11,625 nucleotides of DNA from RAM1 sp943372515 (GCA_943372515.1 CALRYY010000128.1:1-11625); one strand, 5' to 3'. Shown: positions 1-6,824, counted from the first letter of the stretch. Notes: generated from the letters alone by a model not told the origin. Program-made: numbers and translations.

Positions 1-944
1 CCCAGGTCCCGGAACTGCTGCGCGGGGATCTGCGCTTCAATGATCGGGTCCCTGTGCGGGTTGCTTGCGGTTTGTGCGTCATCCACCGGAATCAGCTCCA
101 GCCGTGTCAGCGGGCCCACTGTGATGGCGCGGTCCAGCTGCACCACGATGCCCTGGCTGCCCGGCGCGTAGCGCTGCACATCCAGGTCGTACGGGCGCAC
201 ATAGCCCACGCCGGGGATCAGGTTCACATCGCCCAGGAAGCCGTGCACAAACGGGCTGGCCGGGTGTTCCCACACGTCCTGCGGCGTGCCCACCTGCTCG
301 ATCTGGCCCTGGTTGATGACGACCACGCGATCGGCCACCTCCAGCGCCTCTTCCTGGTCGTGCGTGACGAAGATGCTGGTCACGTGCAGCTCGTCGTGCA
401 GGCGGCGCAGCCAGCGGCGCAGCTCCTTGCGCACCTTGGCGTCCAGCGCGCCGAAGGGCTCGTCCAGCAGCAGCACCTTGGGCTCCACCGCCAGCGCGCG
501 CGCCAGGGCAATGCGCTGGCGCTGCCCGCCCGACAGCTGCGCGGGGAAGCGGTCGGCCAGCCAGTCGAGCTGCACCAGCTTGAGCAGGTCGTGCACCTTC
601 TGGCTGATCTGCGCTTCAGACGGTCGCTGGCCGCGCGGCTTGACCCGCAGGCCGAAGGCCACGTTTTCAAACACCGTCATGTGCCGGAACAGCGCGTAGT
701 GCTGGAACACAAAGCCCACCTGGCGCTCGCGCACATGTTTGTCGGTGGCGTCTTCGCCGCTGACAACGATACTGCCCTGGTCGGCCGTTTCCAGCCCCGC
801 AATGATGCGCAGCAGCGTGGTCTTGCCGCAGCCCGACGGGCCCAGCAGCGCGACCAGCTCGCCGGATTCAATGTCCAGCGACACATCGCGCAGGGCGCGG
901 AACTCGCCAAAGTTCTTGCTGATGTTGCGGCTCTCAATACTCAT
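1..944 (-). CDS. cysA: Sulfate/thiosulfate ABC transporter ATP-binding protein CysA (3' end cut by window edge)
   Basis: ATPase subunit that powers sulfate/thiosulfate import through the CysT-CysW channel on the cytoplasmic side of the inner membrane. The first 314 residues are visible and the frame is open to the left edge; family members are usually about 340-370 aa, so roughly the last 30-50 residues are missing. Walker A is GPSGCGKT at residues 35-42, the Q-loop is VFQHYALF near residue 84, the ABC signature LSGGQ is at 137-141, Walker B LLLDEP at 158-163, the D-loop GALD follows, and the switch histidine is H195 in THDQEEA. Residues after about 240 correspond to the regulatory C-terminal domain. 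ATG at 944 is chosen because GAAGG (951-955) lies 6 bases upstream and overlaps the cysW stop. The only visible cysteine is the Walker A one. The CysA assignment rests on the adjoining sbp-cysT-cysW genes as well as sequence type. Confidence 0.95.
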   Translation of the reverse strand, partial: MSIESRNISKNFGEFRALRDVSLDIESGELVALLGPSGCGKTTLLRIIAGLETADQGSIVVSGEDATDKHVRERQVGFVFQHYALFRHMTVFENVAFGLRVKPRGQRPSEAQISQKVHDLLKLVQLDWLADRFPAQLSGGQRQRIALARALAVEPKVLLLDEPFGALDAKVRKELRRWLRRLHDELHVTSIFVTHDQEEALEVADRVVVINQGQIEQVGTPQDVWEHPASPFVHGFLGDVNLIPGVGYVRPYDLDVQRYAPGSQGIVVQLDRAITVGPLTRLELIPVDDAQTASNPHRDPIIEAQIPAQQFRDL

Positions 945-953
945 ATGCGGCCT

Positions 954-1865
954 TCATGTGCTTTCTTTCAGGATCAGGGCCGGCCCGGCCGTTTGCGGCG
1001 CCTCGGGGGGCAAATCGGCGGCGGCCTTCATTTCGCGTTCAAACTTCCACTGCACAAACGACTTGATGGCCAGGGTGACCAGTGCCAGCAGCGCCAGCAA
1101 TGACGCCACGGCAAAGGCGGCCACAGACTGGTATTCGTTGTAGAGCACCTCGACATGCAGCGGCATGGTGTTGGTCTGCCCGCGGATGTGGCCCGACACC
1201 ACCGACACCGCGCCAAACTCGCCCATGGCCCGCGCGTTGCACAGGATCACGCCGTACACCAGGCCCCACTTGATGTTGGGCAGTGTCACGCGCCAGAAGG
1301 TCTGCCAGCCGGTAGCACCCAGCACGATGGCGGCCTGCTCTTCGTCGCTGCCCTGGGCCTGCATCAGCGGGATCAGCTCGCGCGCAATGAACGGGAAGGT
1401 GACAAAGATGGTGGCCAGGATGATGCCGGGCACGGCAAACACGATCTTGATGTCGTGCGCCGCCAGCCACGGCCCAAACCAGCCCTGCGCGCCAAACACC
1501 AGCACATAGATCAGGCCCGCCACCACCGGCGACACCGAGAACGGCAGGTCCACCAGCGTGGTCAGGAAGGCCTTGCCACGGAACTCGTACTTGGCAATGG
1601 CCCAGGCGGCGGCAATGCCAAATACCAGGTTCAGCGGCACGGCCACGGCCGCGGTGATGAGCGTGAGGCGAATGGCCGACCAGGCGTCGGGTTCACGCAG
1701 CGCCTCCAGGTAGGCCCCGGTGCCCTTGCGCAGCGCCTCGGCAAACACGGCGGCCAGCGGCAGCACCAGGAACAGCAGCATGAACACCAGCGCCACGCCG
1801 ATCAGCGTGCGCCGCACCCAGGGTGATTCGGTAGAAGTAACTGAAGTACGGTGTGCATTGCTCAT
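954..1865 (-). CDS. cysW: Sulfate ABC transporter permease CysW
   Basis: Inner-membrane permease, 303 aa, one half of the sulfate/thiosulfate channel. It has about six hydrophobic segments, beginning with the one near residues 20-43 (LIGVALVFMLLFLVLPLAAV). The cytoplasmic EAA loop that docks onto the ATPase is recognisable as EEQAAIVLGATGWQTFWRVT around residues 173-192. Further typical CysW features are VDLPFSVSPVVAGL and the ARAMGEFGAVSVVSGHIRG segment. The ATG at 1865-1863 overlaps the cysT TGA as ATGA, and GGAG lies about 7 bases upstream inside cysT, so translation is probably coupled. A gap of 9 bases separates it from cysA. The C-terminal tail (about residues 280-303) is polar and proline-rich and of no recognised function. 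Confidence 0.95.
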   Translation of the reverse strand: MSNAHRTSVTSTESPWVRRTLIGVALVFMLLFLVLPLAAVFAEALRKGTGAYLEALREPDAWSAIRLTLITAAVAVPLNLVFGIAAAWAIAKYEFRGKAFLTTLVDLPFSVSPVVAGLIYVLVFGAQGWFGPWLAAHDIKIVFAVPGIILATIFVTFPFIARELIPLMQAQGSDEEQAAIVLGATGWQTFWRVTLPNIKWGLVYGVILCNARAMGEFGAVSVVSGHIRGQTNTMPLHVEVLYNEYQSVAAFAVASLLALLALVTLAIKSFVQWKFEREMKAAADLPPEAPQTAGPALILKEST

Positions 1866-2743
1866 GCCATTGCTCCGCCAGAACGCTTGCGCTGCCAGGC
1901 CTGCAGCGCATTGATGACAAACAGCAGGACAAACGAAATCAGCAGCATCACCACCGCCACGGCGGTCGCACCCGCATAGTCGTATTGCTCCAGCTTGCTG
2001 ATGATGATCAGCGGCGTGATCTCGGACACCATGGGCATGTTGCCGGCAATGAAGATCACCGAGCCGTATTCACCAATGGCGCGCGCAAACGCCAGGGCAA
2101 AGCCGGTCAGCAAGGCAGGCAGGATGGCCGGGAAGATCACGCGCGCAAAGGTCTGCAGCCGGGTGGCGCCCAGGCACAGAGCGGCTTCTTCCAGCTCTTT
2201 CTCGGCGTCTTCCAGCACCGGCTGCACGGTGCGCACCACAAACGGCAGGCCAATGAAGATCAGCGCAATGACCACGCCGTTGGGGTTGTATGCCAGCTTG
2301 ATGCCGTGGGGCTCAAAAAACTGGCCGACCCAGCCATTGCCCGCCAGCAGCGCGGTCAATGAAATGCCGGCCACGGCCGTGGGCAGCGCAAACGGCAGGT
2401 CCACCAGCGCGTCCACGATTTTTTTGCCGGGGAACTCATAGCGCACCAGCACCCAGGCCACCAGCAGGCCGAAGACCAGGTTCACCGTCGCGGCAATCGC
2501 CGATGCGCCAAACGTCAGCTTGTACGACGCCACCACGCGCGGCGAGCTGATGGCCGCCCAGATCTGCTCCCAGCTCAGCGTGAGCGTCTTGAAGACCAGC
2601 GCCGACAGCGGGATCAGCACAATCAGGCACAGGTAAAACAGCGTGAAGCCCAGCGTGAGGTTGAAGCCGGGCAGCACGCGCCGGCCACTGCGGCGCGCTG
2701 GCGCCGTAGCAGATGTCGGCATAGCGATGGTTGTTGCAGTCAT
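1862..2743 (-). CDS. cysT: Sulfate ABC transporter permease CysT (CysU)
   Basis: Inner-membrane permease of 293 aa that pairs with CysW. After a short basic cytoplasmic N-terminus (residues 1-27) come about six membrane segments, the first near LTLGFTLFYLCLIVLIPLSA (29-48). The EAA loop is EEAALCLGATRLQTFARVIF, about residues 185-204. The motif VDLPFALPTAVAGISL and the ARAIGEYGSVIFIAGNMP stretch match CysT rather than CysW. The start at 2743 has a weak GGAAA Shine-Dalgarno; M8 is a possible alternative. It is separated from sbp by 94 bases containing a double hairpin, the largest gap in the sbp-cysTWA part of the cluster, so transcript level may drop here. It overlaps cysW by 4 bases. Confidence 0.95.
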   Translation of the reverse strand: MTATTIAMPTSATAPARRSGRRVLPGFNLTLGFTLFYLCLIVLIPLSALVFKTLTLSWEQIWAAISSPRVVASYKLTFGASAIAATVNLVFGLLVAWVLVRYEFPGKKIVDALVDLPFALPTAVAGISLTALLAGNGWVGQFFEPHGIKLAYNPNGVVIALIFIGLPFVVRTVQPVLEDAEKELEEAALCLGATRLQTFARVIFPAILPALLTGFALAFARAIGEYGSVIFIAGNMPMVSEITPLIIISKLEQYDYAGATAVAVVMLLISFVLLFVINALQAWQRKRSGGAMA

Positions 2744-2789
2744 GATTTCGTTTCCAGGGCCACCGCGGAACCGGCTTTGCCGGGCCGCT

Positions 2790-2836
2790 GGTGGCGCCCC
2801 CTTGAGGGGGAGGCGCCGCAGGCGCTTCGGGGGTGG
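2790..2836. repeat. REP-like double hairpin between sbp and cysT
   Basis: Two adjacent inverted repeats lie just downstream of the sbp stop. The first is CCCCCT-TG-AGGGGG at 2797-2810. The second has arms AGGCGCC (2811-2817) and GGCGCTT (2821-2827) around GCA, with one G-T wobble. There is no T-run on either strand, so this is not a classical intrinsic terminator. The motif resembles short dispersed GC-rich palindromic repeats I associate with Comamonadaceae genomes (from memory, not searched). A degenerate relative with the core CCCCCTTGA lies at 11025-11045. Confidence 0.7.
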
Positions 2837-2837
2837 G

Positions 2838-3830
2838 TCATTTCACTGTGTAGATCTTGTCGAACTGGCCGCCGTCGTTGAAATGCACCTTTTGTGCATC
2901 TGCCAGCGAGCCGAAGTATTCGGACACCGGCACCAGCGTCAACGGCTTGAAGGTGCTGGCGTACTTCTTCAGGATGGCGGGCGACCGGGGGCGCAGCGCG
3001 TGCTTGGCGGCAATCTCCTGAGCTTCGTCGGAGTACAGATAGTCCAGGTAGGCCTTGGCCAGCTCGCCCGTGCCCTTCTTGGCCGTGGTGCGCTCCACCA
3101 CCGCCACCGGGTTCTCGGCAATGATGCTGACCGACGGGTGAATGGCGTCCACCTTGCCGGCGCCGAATTCGCGGTCCACCGACAGCACCTCTGATTCAAA
3201 CGTCACCAGCACGTCGCCGATGTTGCGTTGCAGGAAAACGGATGTGGCGTCCCGCCCGCCGCGCGCCAGCACCGGCACGTTCTTGAACAGCCTGGCCACA
3301 AATTCAGCGGCCTGCGCGTCGGTACCGCCCGTCTTGCGCACATAGGCCCAGGCAGCCAGGTAGGCCATGCGCCCGTTGCCGCCGGTCTTGGGGTTGACCA
3401 CCACCACGCTCACGCCCGGCTTGACCAGGTCGTCCCAGTCCTTGATGCCCTTGGGGTTGCCGTTGCGCACCAGAAACAGCATGGTCGATGTGGTGGGCGA
3501 GGCGCCATTGGGAAAGCGCTTGGCCCAGTCTTGCGCCACCACGCCACGGCCCACCAGGAAGTCGATGTCGGTGGTGGTGTTGAAGGTGACCACGTCAGCG
3601 TCCAGCCCGTCGCCCACCGCCCGCGCCTGCGCGCTGGAGCCGCCGTGCGACTGGTCGACCTTCACGTCCTTGCCCGTGGTCTTCTTGTAGTGCGCCACAA
3701 AGGCGGCGTTGTAGTCCTTGTAGAACTCACGCGACACGTCGTACGACGAATTGAGCAGGGTCTGGGCAGCGGCGATGCCGCTGGAAGCCAGCGCCAAAGC
3801 GGCCAGAAGGGTCTTGAGACGGGTTTTCAT
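2838..3830 (-). CDS. sbp: Periplasmic sulfate-binding protein Sbp
   Basis: High-affinity periplasmic receptor that captures sulfate and delivers it to CysT-CysW. It has 330 aa, the usual family length. Residues 1-22 form a Sec signal peptide: basic MKTRLK, hydrophobic LLAALALASSGI, cleavage probably at AAA-Q. The mature protein begins with LLNSSYDVSREFYKDYN, and the QSHGGSSAQARAV stretch and DADVVTFN are typical of the Sbp/CysP family. The open frame continues upstream to 4322, but ATG at 3830 is preferred because the signal peptide starts there, a GGAAA lies upstream, and it overlaps the hydrolase TGA as ATGA. It has no cysteine and only two methionines besides the start, fitting a protein made in quantity under sulfur limitation. 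Sbp (sulfate) is preferred to CysP (thiosulfate) on overall sequence; specificity cannot be fixed by eye. Confidence 0.95.
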   Translation of the reverse strand: MKTRLKTLLAALALASSGIAAAQTLLNSSYDVSREFYKDYNAAFVAHYKKTTGKDVKVDQSHGGSSAQARAVGDGLDADVVTFNTTTDIDFLVGRGVVAQDWAKRFPNGASPTTSTMLFLVRNGNPKGIKDWDDLVKPGVSVVVVNPKTGGNGRMAYLAAWAYVRKTGGTDAQAAEFVARLFKNVPVLARGGRDATSVFLQRNIGDVLVTFESEVLSVDREFGAGKVDAIHPSVSIIAENPVAVVERTTAKKGTGELAKAYLDYLYSDEAQEIAAKHALRPRSPAILKKYASTFKPLTLVPVSEYFGSLADAQKVHFNDGGQFDKIYTVK

Positions 3831-4396
3831 GCGGTTTCCAGAGATTGCAAAACAGTAGGGAACGGGGTGGCTGCCAGCGACTGCAGCAGCGCCAGCCCCA
3901 GCGGCCAATCCCCATGGCCGGATTCGATGTTGATGTGCCCTGCGCCCTGCAGGCGCACGAATTCGCTGCCCCAGGCACGCGCATAGGCGCCGGCCAGGCG
4001 CACCGGGCAAAACGGGTCGTTGGTGCTGCCCACCACGATGCTGCGGTACGGCAGGCGCGCGAACGGCACAGGGGCAAAGTCGTTCAGGATGGCGCGGCGC
4101 TCGGGGTCGGCCGGCGCCACCAGCAACGCACCCTGGATACGCGCCACGGCTTCGGGCGGCAAATGCGACGTGGCAATACAGCCCAGGCTGTGGGCAGCGA
4201 TCACTACCGGGCCGGGGGCTTCGGTGATCTGGCGCGCCAGCGACCCCACCCAGGCCGCGCGCGTTGGGGCGATCCAGTCGTCCTGCACCACACGGCGCGC
4301 ACCGGCTAGCCGATCGGCCCACAGGCTTTGCCAGTGGCCGGGGCCAGAGTCGCGCCAGCCGGGCACGATGATGAGGGTGGGCGCAGCGGCGGCCAT
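3827..4396 (-). CDS. RBBP9/YdeN-type alpha/beta serine hydrolase
   Basis: Small cytoplasmic alpha/beta hydrolase of 189 aa, the normal size for the RBBP9/YdeN family (serine hydrolases of largely unknown substrate). It opens with LIIVPGWRDSGPGHWQSLW (8-26), the hallmark of the family. The proposed catalytic triad is S70 in the elbow AHSLG, D127 in STNDPFC and H154 in GAGHIN, followed by the family's SGHGDWPLG. No signal peptide is seen. Its stop overlaps the sbp start as ATGA and it follows lsfA by 18 bases, so it is firmly inside the sulfate operon. A role linked to sulfur (for example cleavage of a thioester or sulfur-containing ester) is conceivable, but nothing in the sequence shows it. 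The start at 4396 lacks a clear Shine-Dalgarno, so it may depend on coupling to lsfA. Confidence 0.88.
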   Translation of the reverse strand: MAAAAPTLIIVPGWRDSGPGHWQSLWADRLAGARRVVQDDWIAPTRAAWVGSLARQITEAPGPVVIAAHSLGCIATSHLPPEAVARIQGALLVAPADPERRAILNDFAPVPFARLPYRSIVVGSTNDPFCPVRLAGAYARAWGSEFVRLQGAGHINIESGHGDWPLGLALLQSLAATPFPTVLQSLETA

Positions 4397-4414
4397 GGCG
4401 GGGGTACGGGCGGC

Positions 4415-5056
4415 TCAGCGGTTGGGCTGGGGCGTCAGGCGCAGCCAGGGGCGCACCACCTTGAAGCCCTTGGGAAAGCGCTGGGCCAGCTCGGCCGGGT
4501 CCTGCAGCGCGGGCAGGATGACCACGTCATCGCCGTCTTTCCAGTTGGCGGGGGTGGCGACCTTGTGGCTGTCAGTCAGCTGCAACGAGTCGATCACGCG
4601 CAGGATTTCATCGAAATTGCGCCCGGTGCTGGCCGGGTAGGTGAACGTGGTGCGGATGACCTTCTTGGGGTCGATGATGAACACACTGCGCACGGTGGCG
4701 TTGGCCAGCGAGTTCGGGTGGATCATGTCGTACAGGCTGGCCACCTTGCGGTCGGCGTCGGCCAGGATGGGGAAATTGACCGTGGTGTTCTGGGTGTCGT
4801 TGATGTCGGCTACCCATTTGCCGTGCGACTCCAGCGGGTCCACGCTGACCGCGATGGGTTTGACGCCGCGCTTGGCAAATTCGCCCGACAGGGCCGCCGT
4901 CTTGCCCAGCTCGGTGGTGCACACGGGGGTGAAATCAGCCGGATGCGAAAACAGCACCACCCACGCGTCACCCGCCCACTGGTGGAACGAGATCGGCCCG
5001 GCGGTCGAGTCCTGTGTGAAGTCGGGGGCGGTGTCGCCCAGTCGCAAGGTGGCCAT
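4415..5056 (-). CDS. lsfA: 1-Cys peroxiredoxin, LsfA/Prx6 type
   Basis: Thiol peroxidase of 213 aa that reduces H2O2 or organic hydroperoxides. The peroxidatic cysteine is C46 in PADFTPVCTTE, with T43 and R123 (TVRSVFIIDP) completing the expected Prx active site. C46 is the only cysteine, so there is no resolving cysteine; this fits the 1-Cys Prx6 subfamily, as do the length and the C-terminal domain ending LRLTPQPNR. Pseudomonas LsfA, a sulfate-starvation-induced protein encoded close to the ssu operon, has the same architecture and ending, which supports the symbol. A strong AAAGGAG (5063-5069) sits 6 bases before the ATG. It appears to be the first gene of a unit running on through the hydrolase, sbp and cysTWA, with its own promoter-like region upstream. 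Confidence 0.93.
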   Translation of the reverse strand: MATLRLGDTAPDFTQDSTAGPISFHQWAGDAWVVLFSHPADFTPVCTTELGKTAALSGEFAKRGVKPIAVSVDPLESHGKWVADINDTQNTTVNFPILADADRKVASLYDMIHPNSLANATVRSVFIIDPKKVIRTTFTYPASTGRNFDEILRVIDSLQLTDSHKVATPANWKDGDDVVILPALQDPAELAQRFPKGFKVVRPWLRLTPQPNR

Positions 5057-5069
5057 GAATCACTCCTTT

Positions 5070-5086
5070 AATGCCAGAAAAGCATT
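5070..5086 (-). promoter_or_regulatory. Inverted repeat in the lsfA leader
   Basis: AATGC (5070-5074) and GCATT (5082-5086) form a perfect 5-bp inverted repeat with a 7-base spacer. It overlaps the proposed -10 box and start of transcription and ends just before the Shine-Dalgarno. It could be a regulator half-site pair (the T-N11-A shape of LysR-type sites fits) or a small mRNA hairpin. This is a pattern only; no regulator is identified. Confidence 0.3.
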
Positions 5087-5111
5087 GTGGGGAACGATCG
5101 TTAAAACTCAA
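5084..5111 (-). promoter_or_regulatory. Candidate sigma-70 promoter for lsfA-hydrolase-sbp-cysTWA
   Basis: On the minus strand TTGAGT (5111-5106) and CACAAT (5089-5084) are separated by 16 bases; each matches 4 of 6 consensus positions. Transcription would start near 5077, about 20 bases before the lsfA ATG. The surroundings (about 5100-5140) are clearly more AT-rich than the rest of the window. A perfect 10-bp palindrome AACGATCGTT (5093-5102) occupies the spacer. Confidence 0.45.
5093..5102. promoter_or_regulatory. Palindromic operator candidate AACGATCGTT
   Basis: A perfect 10-bp palindrome lies between the proposed -35 and -10 boxes of the lsfA promoter, a typical position for repressor binding. 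The flanking bases do not extend the symmetry. CysB or another LysR-type regulator would be expected to control such genes, but I cannot match this to a known site. Confidence 0.35.
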
Positions 5112-5148
5112 ACGAATATATGGTTGTTTGTTTATGCCATTTGGCGGT

Positions 5149-5170
5149 GGTTCAGCGCCGGGCTTGAACC
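5149..5170 (-). terminator. Hairpin downstream of the VOC gene, possible weak terminator
   Basis: In the RNA, GGTTC pairs with GAACC and, past a bulged A, AGC pairs with GCT around a CCGGC loop: 8 pairs in total, about 30 bases after the VOC stop. No U-run follows, so intrinsic termination would be weak; it may be an mRNA end-protecting structure. It separates the ssu part from the lsfA promoter region. Confidence 0.35.
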
Positions 5171-5200
5171 ATCTGGATTCGCACAGCCTGAGCGCCCACA

Positions 5201-5680
5201 TCAGCCCCGGCGCGCGGCCTCGATTTGGGCGATGTCGATCTTCTGCATGGTCATCATCGCGTCGAAGACGCGCTTGGCCACCACGGGGTCGGGGTCGGCA
5301 ATGCCGTCGGTCAGCGCGCGCGGCGTGATCTGCCACGACACGCCCCACCGGTCCTTGCACCAGCCGCATTCGCTTGCCTGCCCGCCGTTGCCGACGATGG
5401 CGTTCCACAGACGGTCGGTTTCGACCTGGTCGTCGGTGGCGATCTGGAATGAAAACGCCTCGCTCTGTTTGAAGTGCGGGCCGCCGTTCAGGCCGATGCA
5501 CGGAATGCCGGCCACGGTGAATTCGACCGTCAGCACATTGCCCTGCTTGCCGTCGGGGTAGTCACCCGGTGCGTGAAACACGGCGCCCACGGCGCTGTCC
5601 GGGAAAGTTTTGGCATAGAAGCTGGCGGCGTCTTCGGCGCCGCCCTCGTACCAGATGCAGATGGTGTTCTTGCTCTTCAT
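5201..5680 (-). CDS. VOC-superfamily (PhnB/YjdN-like, glyoxalase fold) protein
   Basis: Cytoplasmic protein of 159 aa belonging to the PhnB-like branch of the vicinal oxygen chelate superfamily (the domain once called 3-demethylubiquinone-9 3-methyltransferase). Family features are the opening ICIWYEGGAEDAASFYAKTF, the G-V-F-H-A-P-G-D-Y segment, VEFTVAGIPCIGLNGGP, and the C-terminal CKDRWGVSWQITPRAL. The substrate of most members is unknown. ATG at 5680 is chosen because AGGAG (5688-5692) lies 7 bases upstream and the fold starts there; the frame is open further upstream to 5746. Unlike its neighbours it is sulfur-rich (4 Cys and 3 internal Met), and it is flanked by gaps of more than 100 bases, so it may be a passenger rather than part of sulfur assimilation. 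Confidence 0.87.
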   Translation of the reverse strand: MKSKNTICIWYEGGAEDAASFYAKTFPDSAVGAVFHAPGDYPDGKQGNVLTVEFTVAGIPCIGLNGGPHFKQSEAFSFQIATDDQVETDRLWNAIVGNGGQASECGWCKDRWGVSWQITPRALTDGIADPDPVVAKRVFDAMMTMQKIDIAQIEAARRG

Positions 5681-5700
5681 TCGGCTGCTCCTGTGGGGTT

Positions 5701-5732
5701 GGGGTTGCCGGATTTTCAGCGCCCGGCACCCC
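5701..5732 (-). other. Stem-loop in the leader of the VOC gene
   Basis: GGGGTTGCCGG (5701-5711) pairs with CCGGCACCCC (5723-5732) with one bulged T and an 11-base loop, giving about 10 pairs. It lies between ssuF and the VOC gene, 8 bases before the VOC Shine-Dalgarno. No T-run follows. It could end or stabilise the ssu transcript or affect VOC translation. The rest of the 109-base gap shows nothing I recognise. Confidence 0.35.
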
Positions 5733-5789
5733 ACGACGAACAGCAATGCAGCGAATCGACACGAACGGTCATCTTTTCAGGACGGCCGC

Positions 5790-6005
5790 TCACAGCTTGG
5801 CGATGGACACCTCGGTGGACTTGACCAGCGCCACCACTTCCGAGCCTACGCCCAGCTGCAGATCGTCGACCGAGCGTGTGGTGATGACGGAGGTGACGAT
5901 GCCCCAGGGGGTTTCGACATCGACTTCGGACACGACATCCCCACGGATGATTTCGCGGACTTTGCCCTTGAACTGGTTGCGGACGTTGATGGCTTGAATG
6001 GACAT
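5790..6005 (-). CDS. ssuF: Mop/TOBE-domain small protein SsuF
   Basis: A 71-aa protein consisting of one molybdopterin-binding (Mop, TOBE) domain: NVRNQFKGKVREIIRGDVVS near the start, VDVETPWGIVTSVITTRS in the middle, and the family's ending VVALVKSTEVSIAKL. Mop proteins bind molybdate or related oxyanions as oligomers. In Pseudomonas putida a gene of this kind, ssuF, ends the ssuEADCBF operon and is needed for sulfonate use, and this gene has the same place 33 bases after ssuB; hence the symbol. Its exact role is not established. GGAG stands 10 bases before the ATG. It contains no cysteine and no methionine after the start. Confidence 0.85.
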   Translation of the reverse strand: MSIQAINVRNQFKGKVREIIRGDVVSEVDVETPWGIVTSVITTRSVDDLQLGVGSEVVALVKSTEVSIAKL

Positions 6006-6038
6006 GGGACGGGTTCTCCGGGTTAAATAAATTGAATG

Positions 6039-6824
6039 TCAGATGGCCCAGCGCAGGCCGTGCGCCGGTGTGGCGGGCCAGTGCGGGTCGGGTGTGGCTT
6101 GTGCGTCGGGCTTTTGCAGCACGCGGTCCAGGATGCGTTTTTCCACAGCGGCAAAGGCGGCGTCACCATGGCTGCGCGGGCGTGCCAGCGCAATGCGCTC
6201 ATCCAGCGCGATGCGGCCGTCTTCGATCAGGATCACGCGGTCGGCCAGGGCCACCGCTTCCTGCACGTCGTGCGTGACCAGCAGCGCGGTAAAGCCGCTG
6301 CGCTGCCACAGGCCTTCAATCAGGCGGTGCATCTCGATGCGCGTCAGCGCGTCCAGCGCGCCCAGCGGCTCGTCCAGCAGCAGCAGGCGCGGGTTGTGCA
6401 CCAGCGCGCGGGCCAGCGACACGCGCTGGCGCTGCCCACCGGACAGCCGCGCCGGCCAGTCGCCGCCGCGGTCGCCCAGGCCCACGCTGGCCAGCACTTC
6501 AGTGGCACGGCCGCGCTGCGCCTTGGGCAGGCCCAGCGTCACGTTGTCCAGCACGCGCTTCCAGGGCAGCAGGCGCGAGTCCTGGAACATGATGCGGGTG
6601 TCTTCGCGCAGGCCGGTGACGTCGTGCGCGTCCACACGCAAGCTGCCATCGCTGGCGGCATCCAGCCCGGCCACCAGGCGCAGCAAGGTGCTCTTGCCGC
6701 AGCCGCTGCGCCCCACGATGGCCACAAATTCGCCGGGCTCTATCACCAGTTCGGTGTTGCGCAGGACCTCGCGCGCGCCGTAGCGCTTGGTCAGGCCCTT
6801 GAGTTCAAGACGCACGCCGCTCAT
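6039..6824 (-). CDS. ssuB: Aliphatic sulfonate ABC transporter ATP-binding protein SsuB
   Basis: ATPase of the sulfonate importer, 261 aa, close to the usual 255-270. Walker A is GRSGCGKST (38-46), the Q-loop MFQDSRLLPW is at 79-88 (typical of the SsuB/TauB/NrtD group), the signature LSGGQ at 127-131, Walker B LLLLDEP at 147-153, then GALDA, and the switch histidine is H185 in VTHDVQEA. The start at 6824 is fixed by the 4-base ATGA overlap with the ssuC stop and by the domain start; the frame extends further upstream (to 7031), but that part reads through ssuC in another frame and is not used. The tail after about residue 235 is proline-rich and variable in the family. Neighbours assign it to sulfonates rather than taurine or nitrate. 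Confidence 0.94.
   Translation of the reverse strand: MSGVRLELKGLTKRYGAREVLRNTELVIEPGEFVAIVGRSGCGKSTLLRLVAGLDAASDGSLRVDAHDVTGLREDTRIMFQDSRLLPWKRVLDNVTLGLPKAQRGRATEVLASVGLGDRGGDWPARLSGGQRQRVSLARALVHNPRLLLLDEPLGALDALTRIEMHRLIEGLWQRSGFTALLVTHDVQEAVALADRVILIEDGRIALDERIALARPRSHGDAAFAAVEKRILDRVLQKPDAQATPDPHWPATPAHGLRWAI

Noticed and set aside
54..1103. A 349-codon open frame on the plus strand, antisense to cysA
   Set aside because: It is the mirror of a GC-rich real gene; its composition (His, Gln, Arg, Ala rich) has no recognisable domain, while the minus strand encodes a complete set of ABC ATPase motifs.
3831..4322. Extension of the sbp frame upstream of position 3830
   Set aside because: The upstream part overlaps the hydrolase gene in another frame, is low-complexity, and the Sec signal peptide begins exactly at 3830.
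5121..5145. Possible sigma-54 promoter (TGGCAT) before lsfA
   Set aside because: No TTGC-type -12 element at the required spacing; the sigma-70-like boxes fit better.
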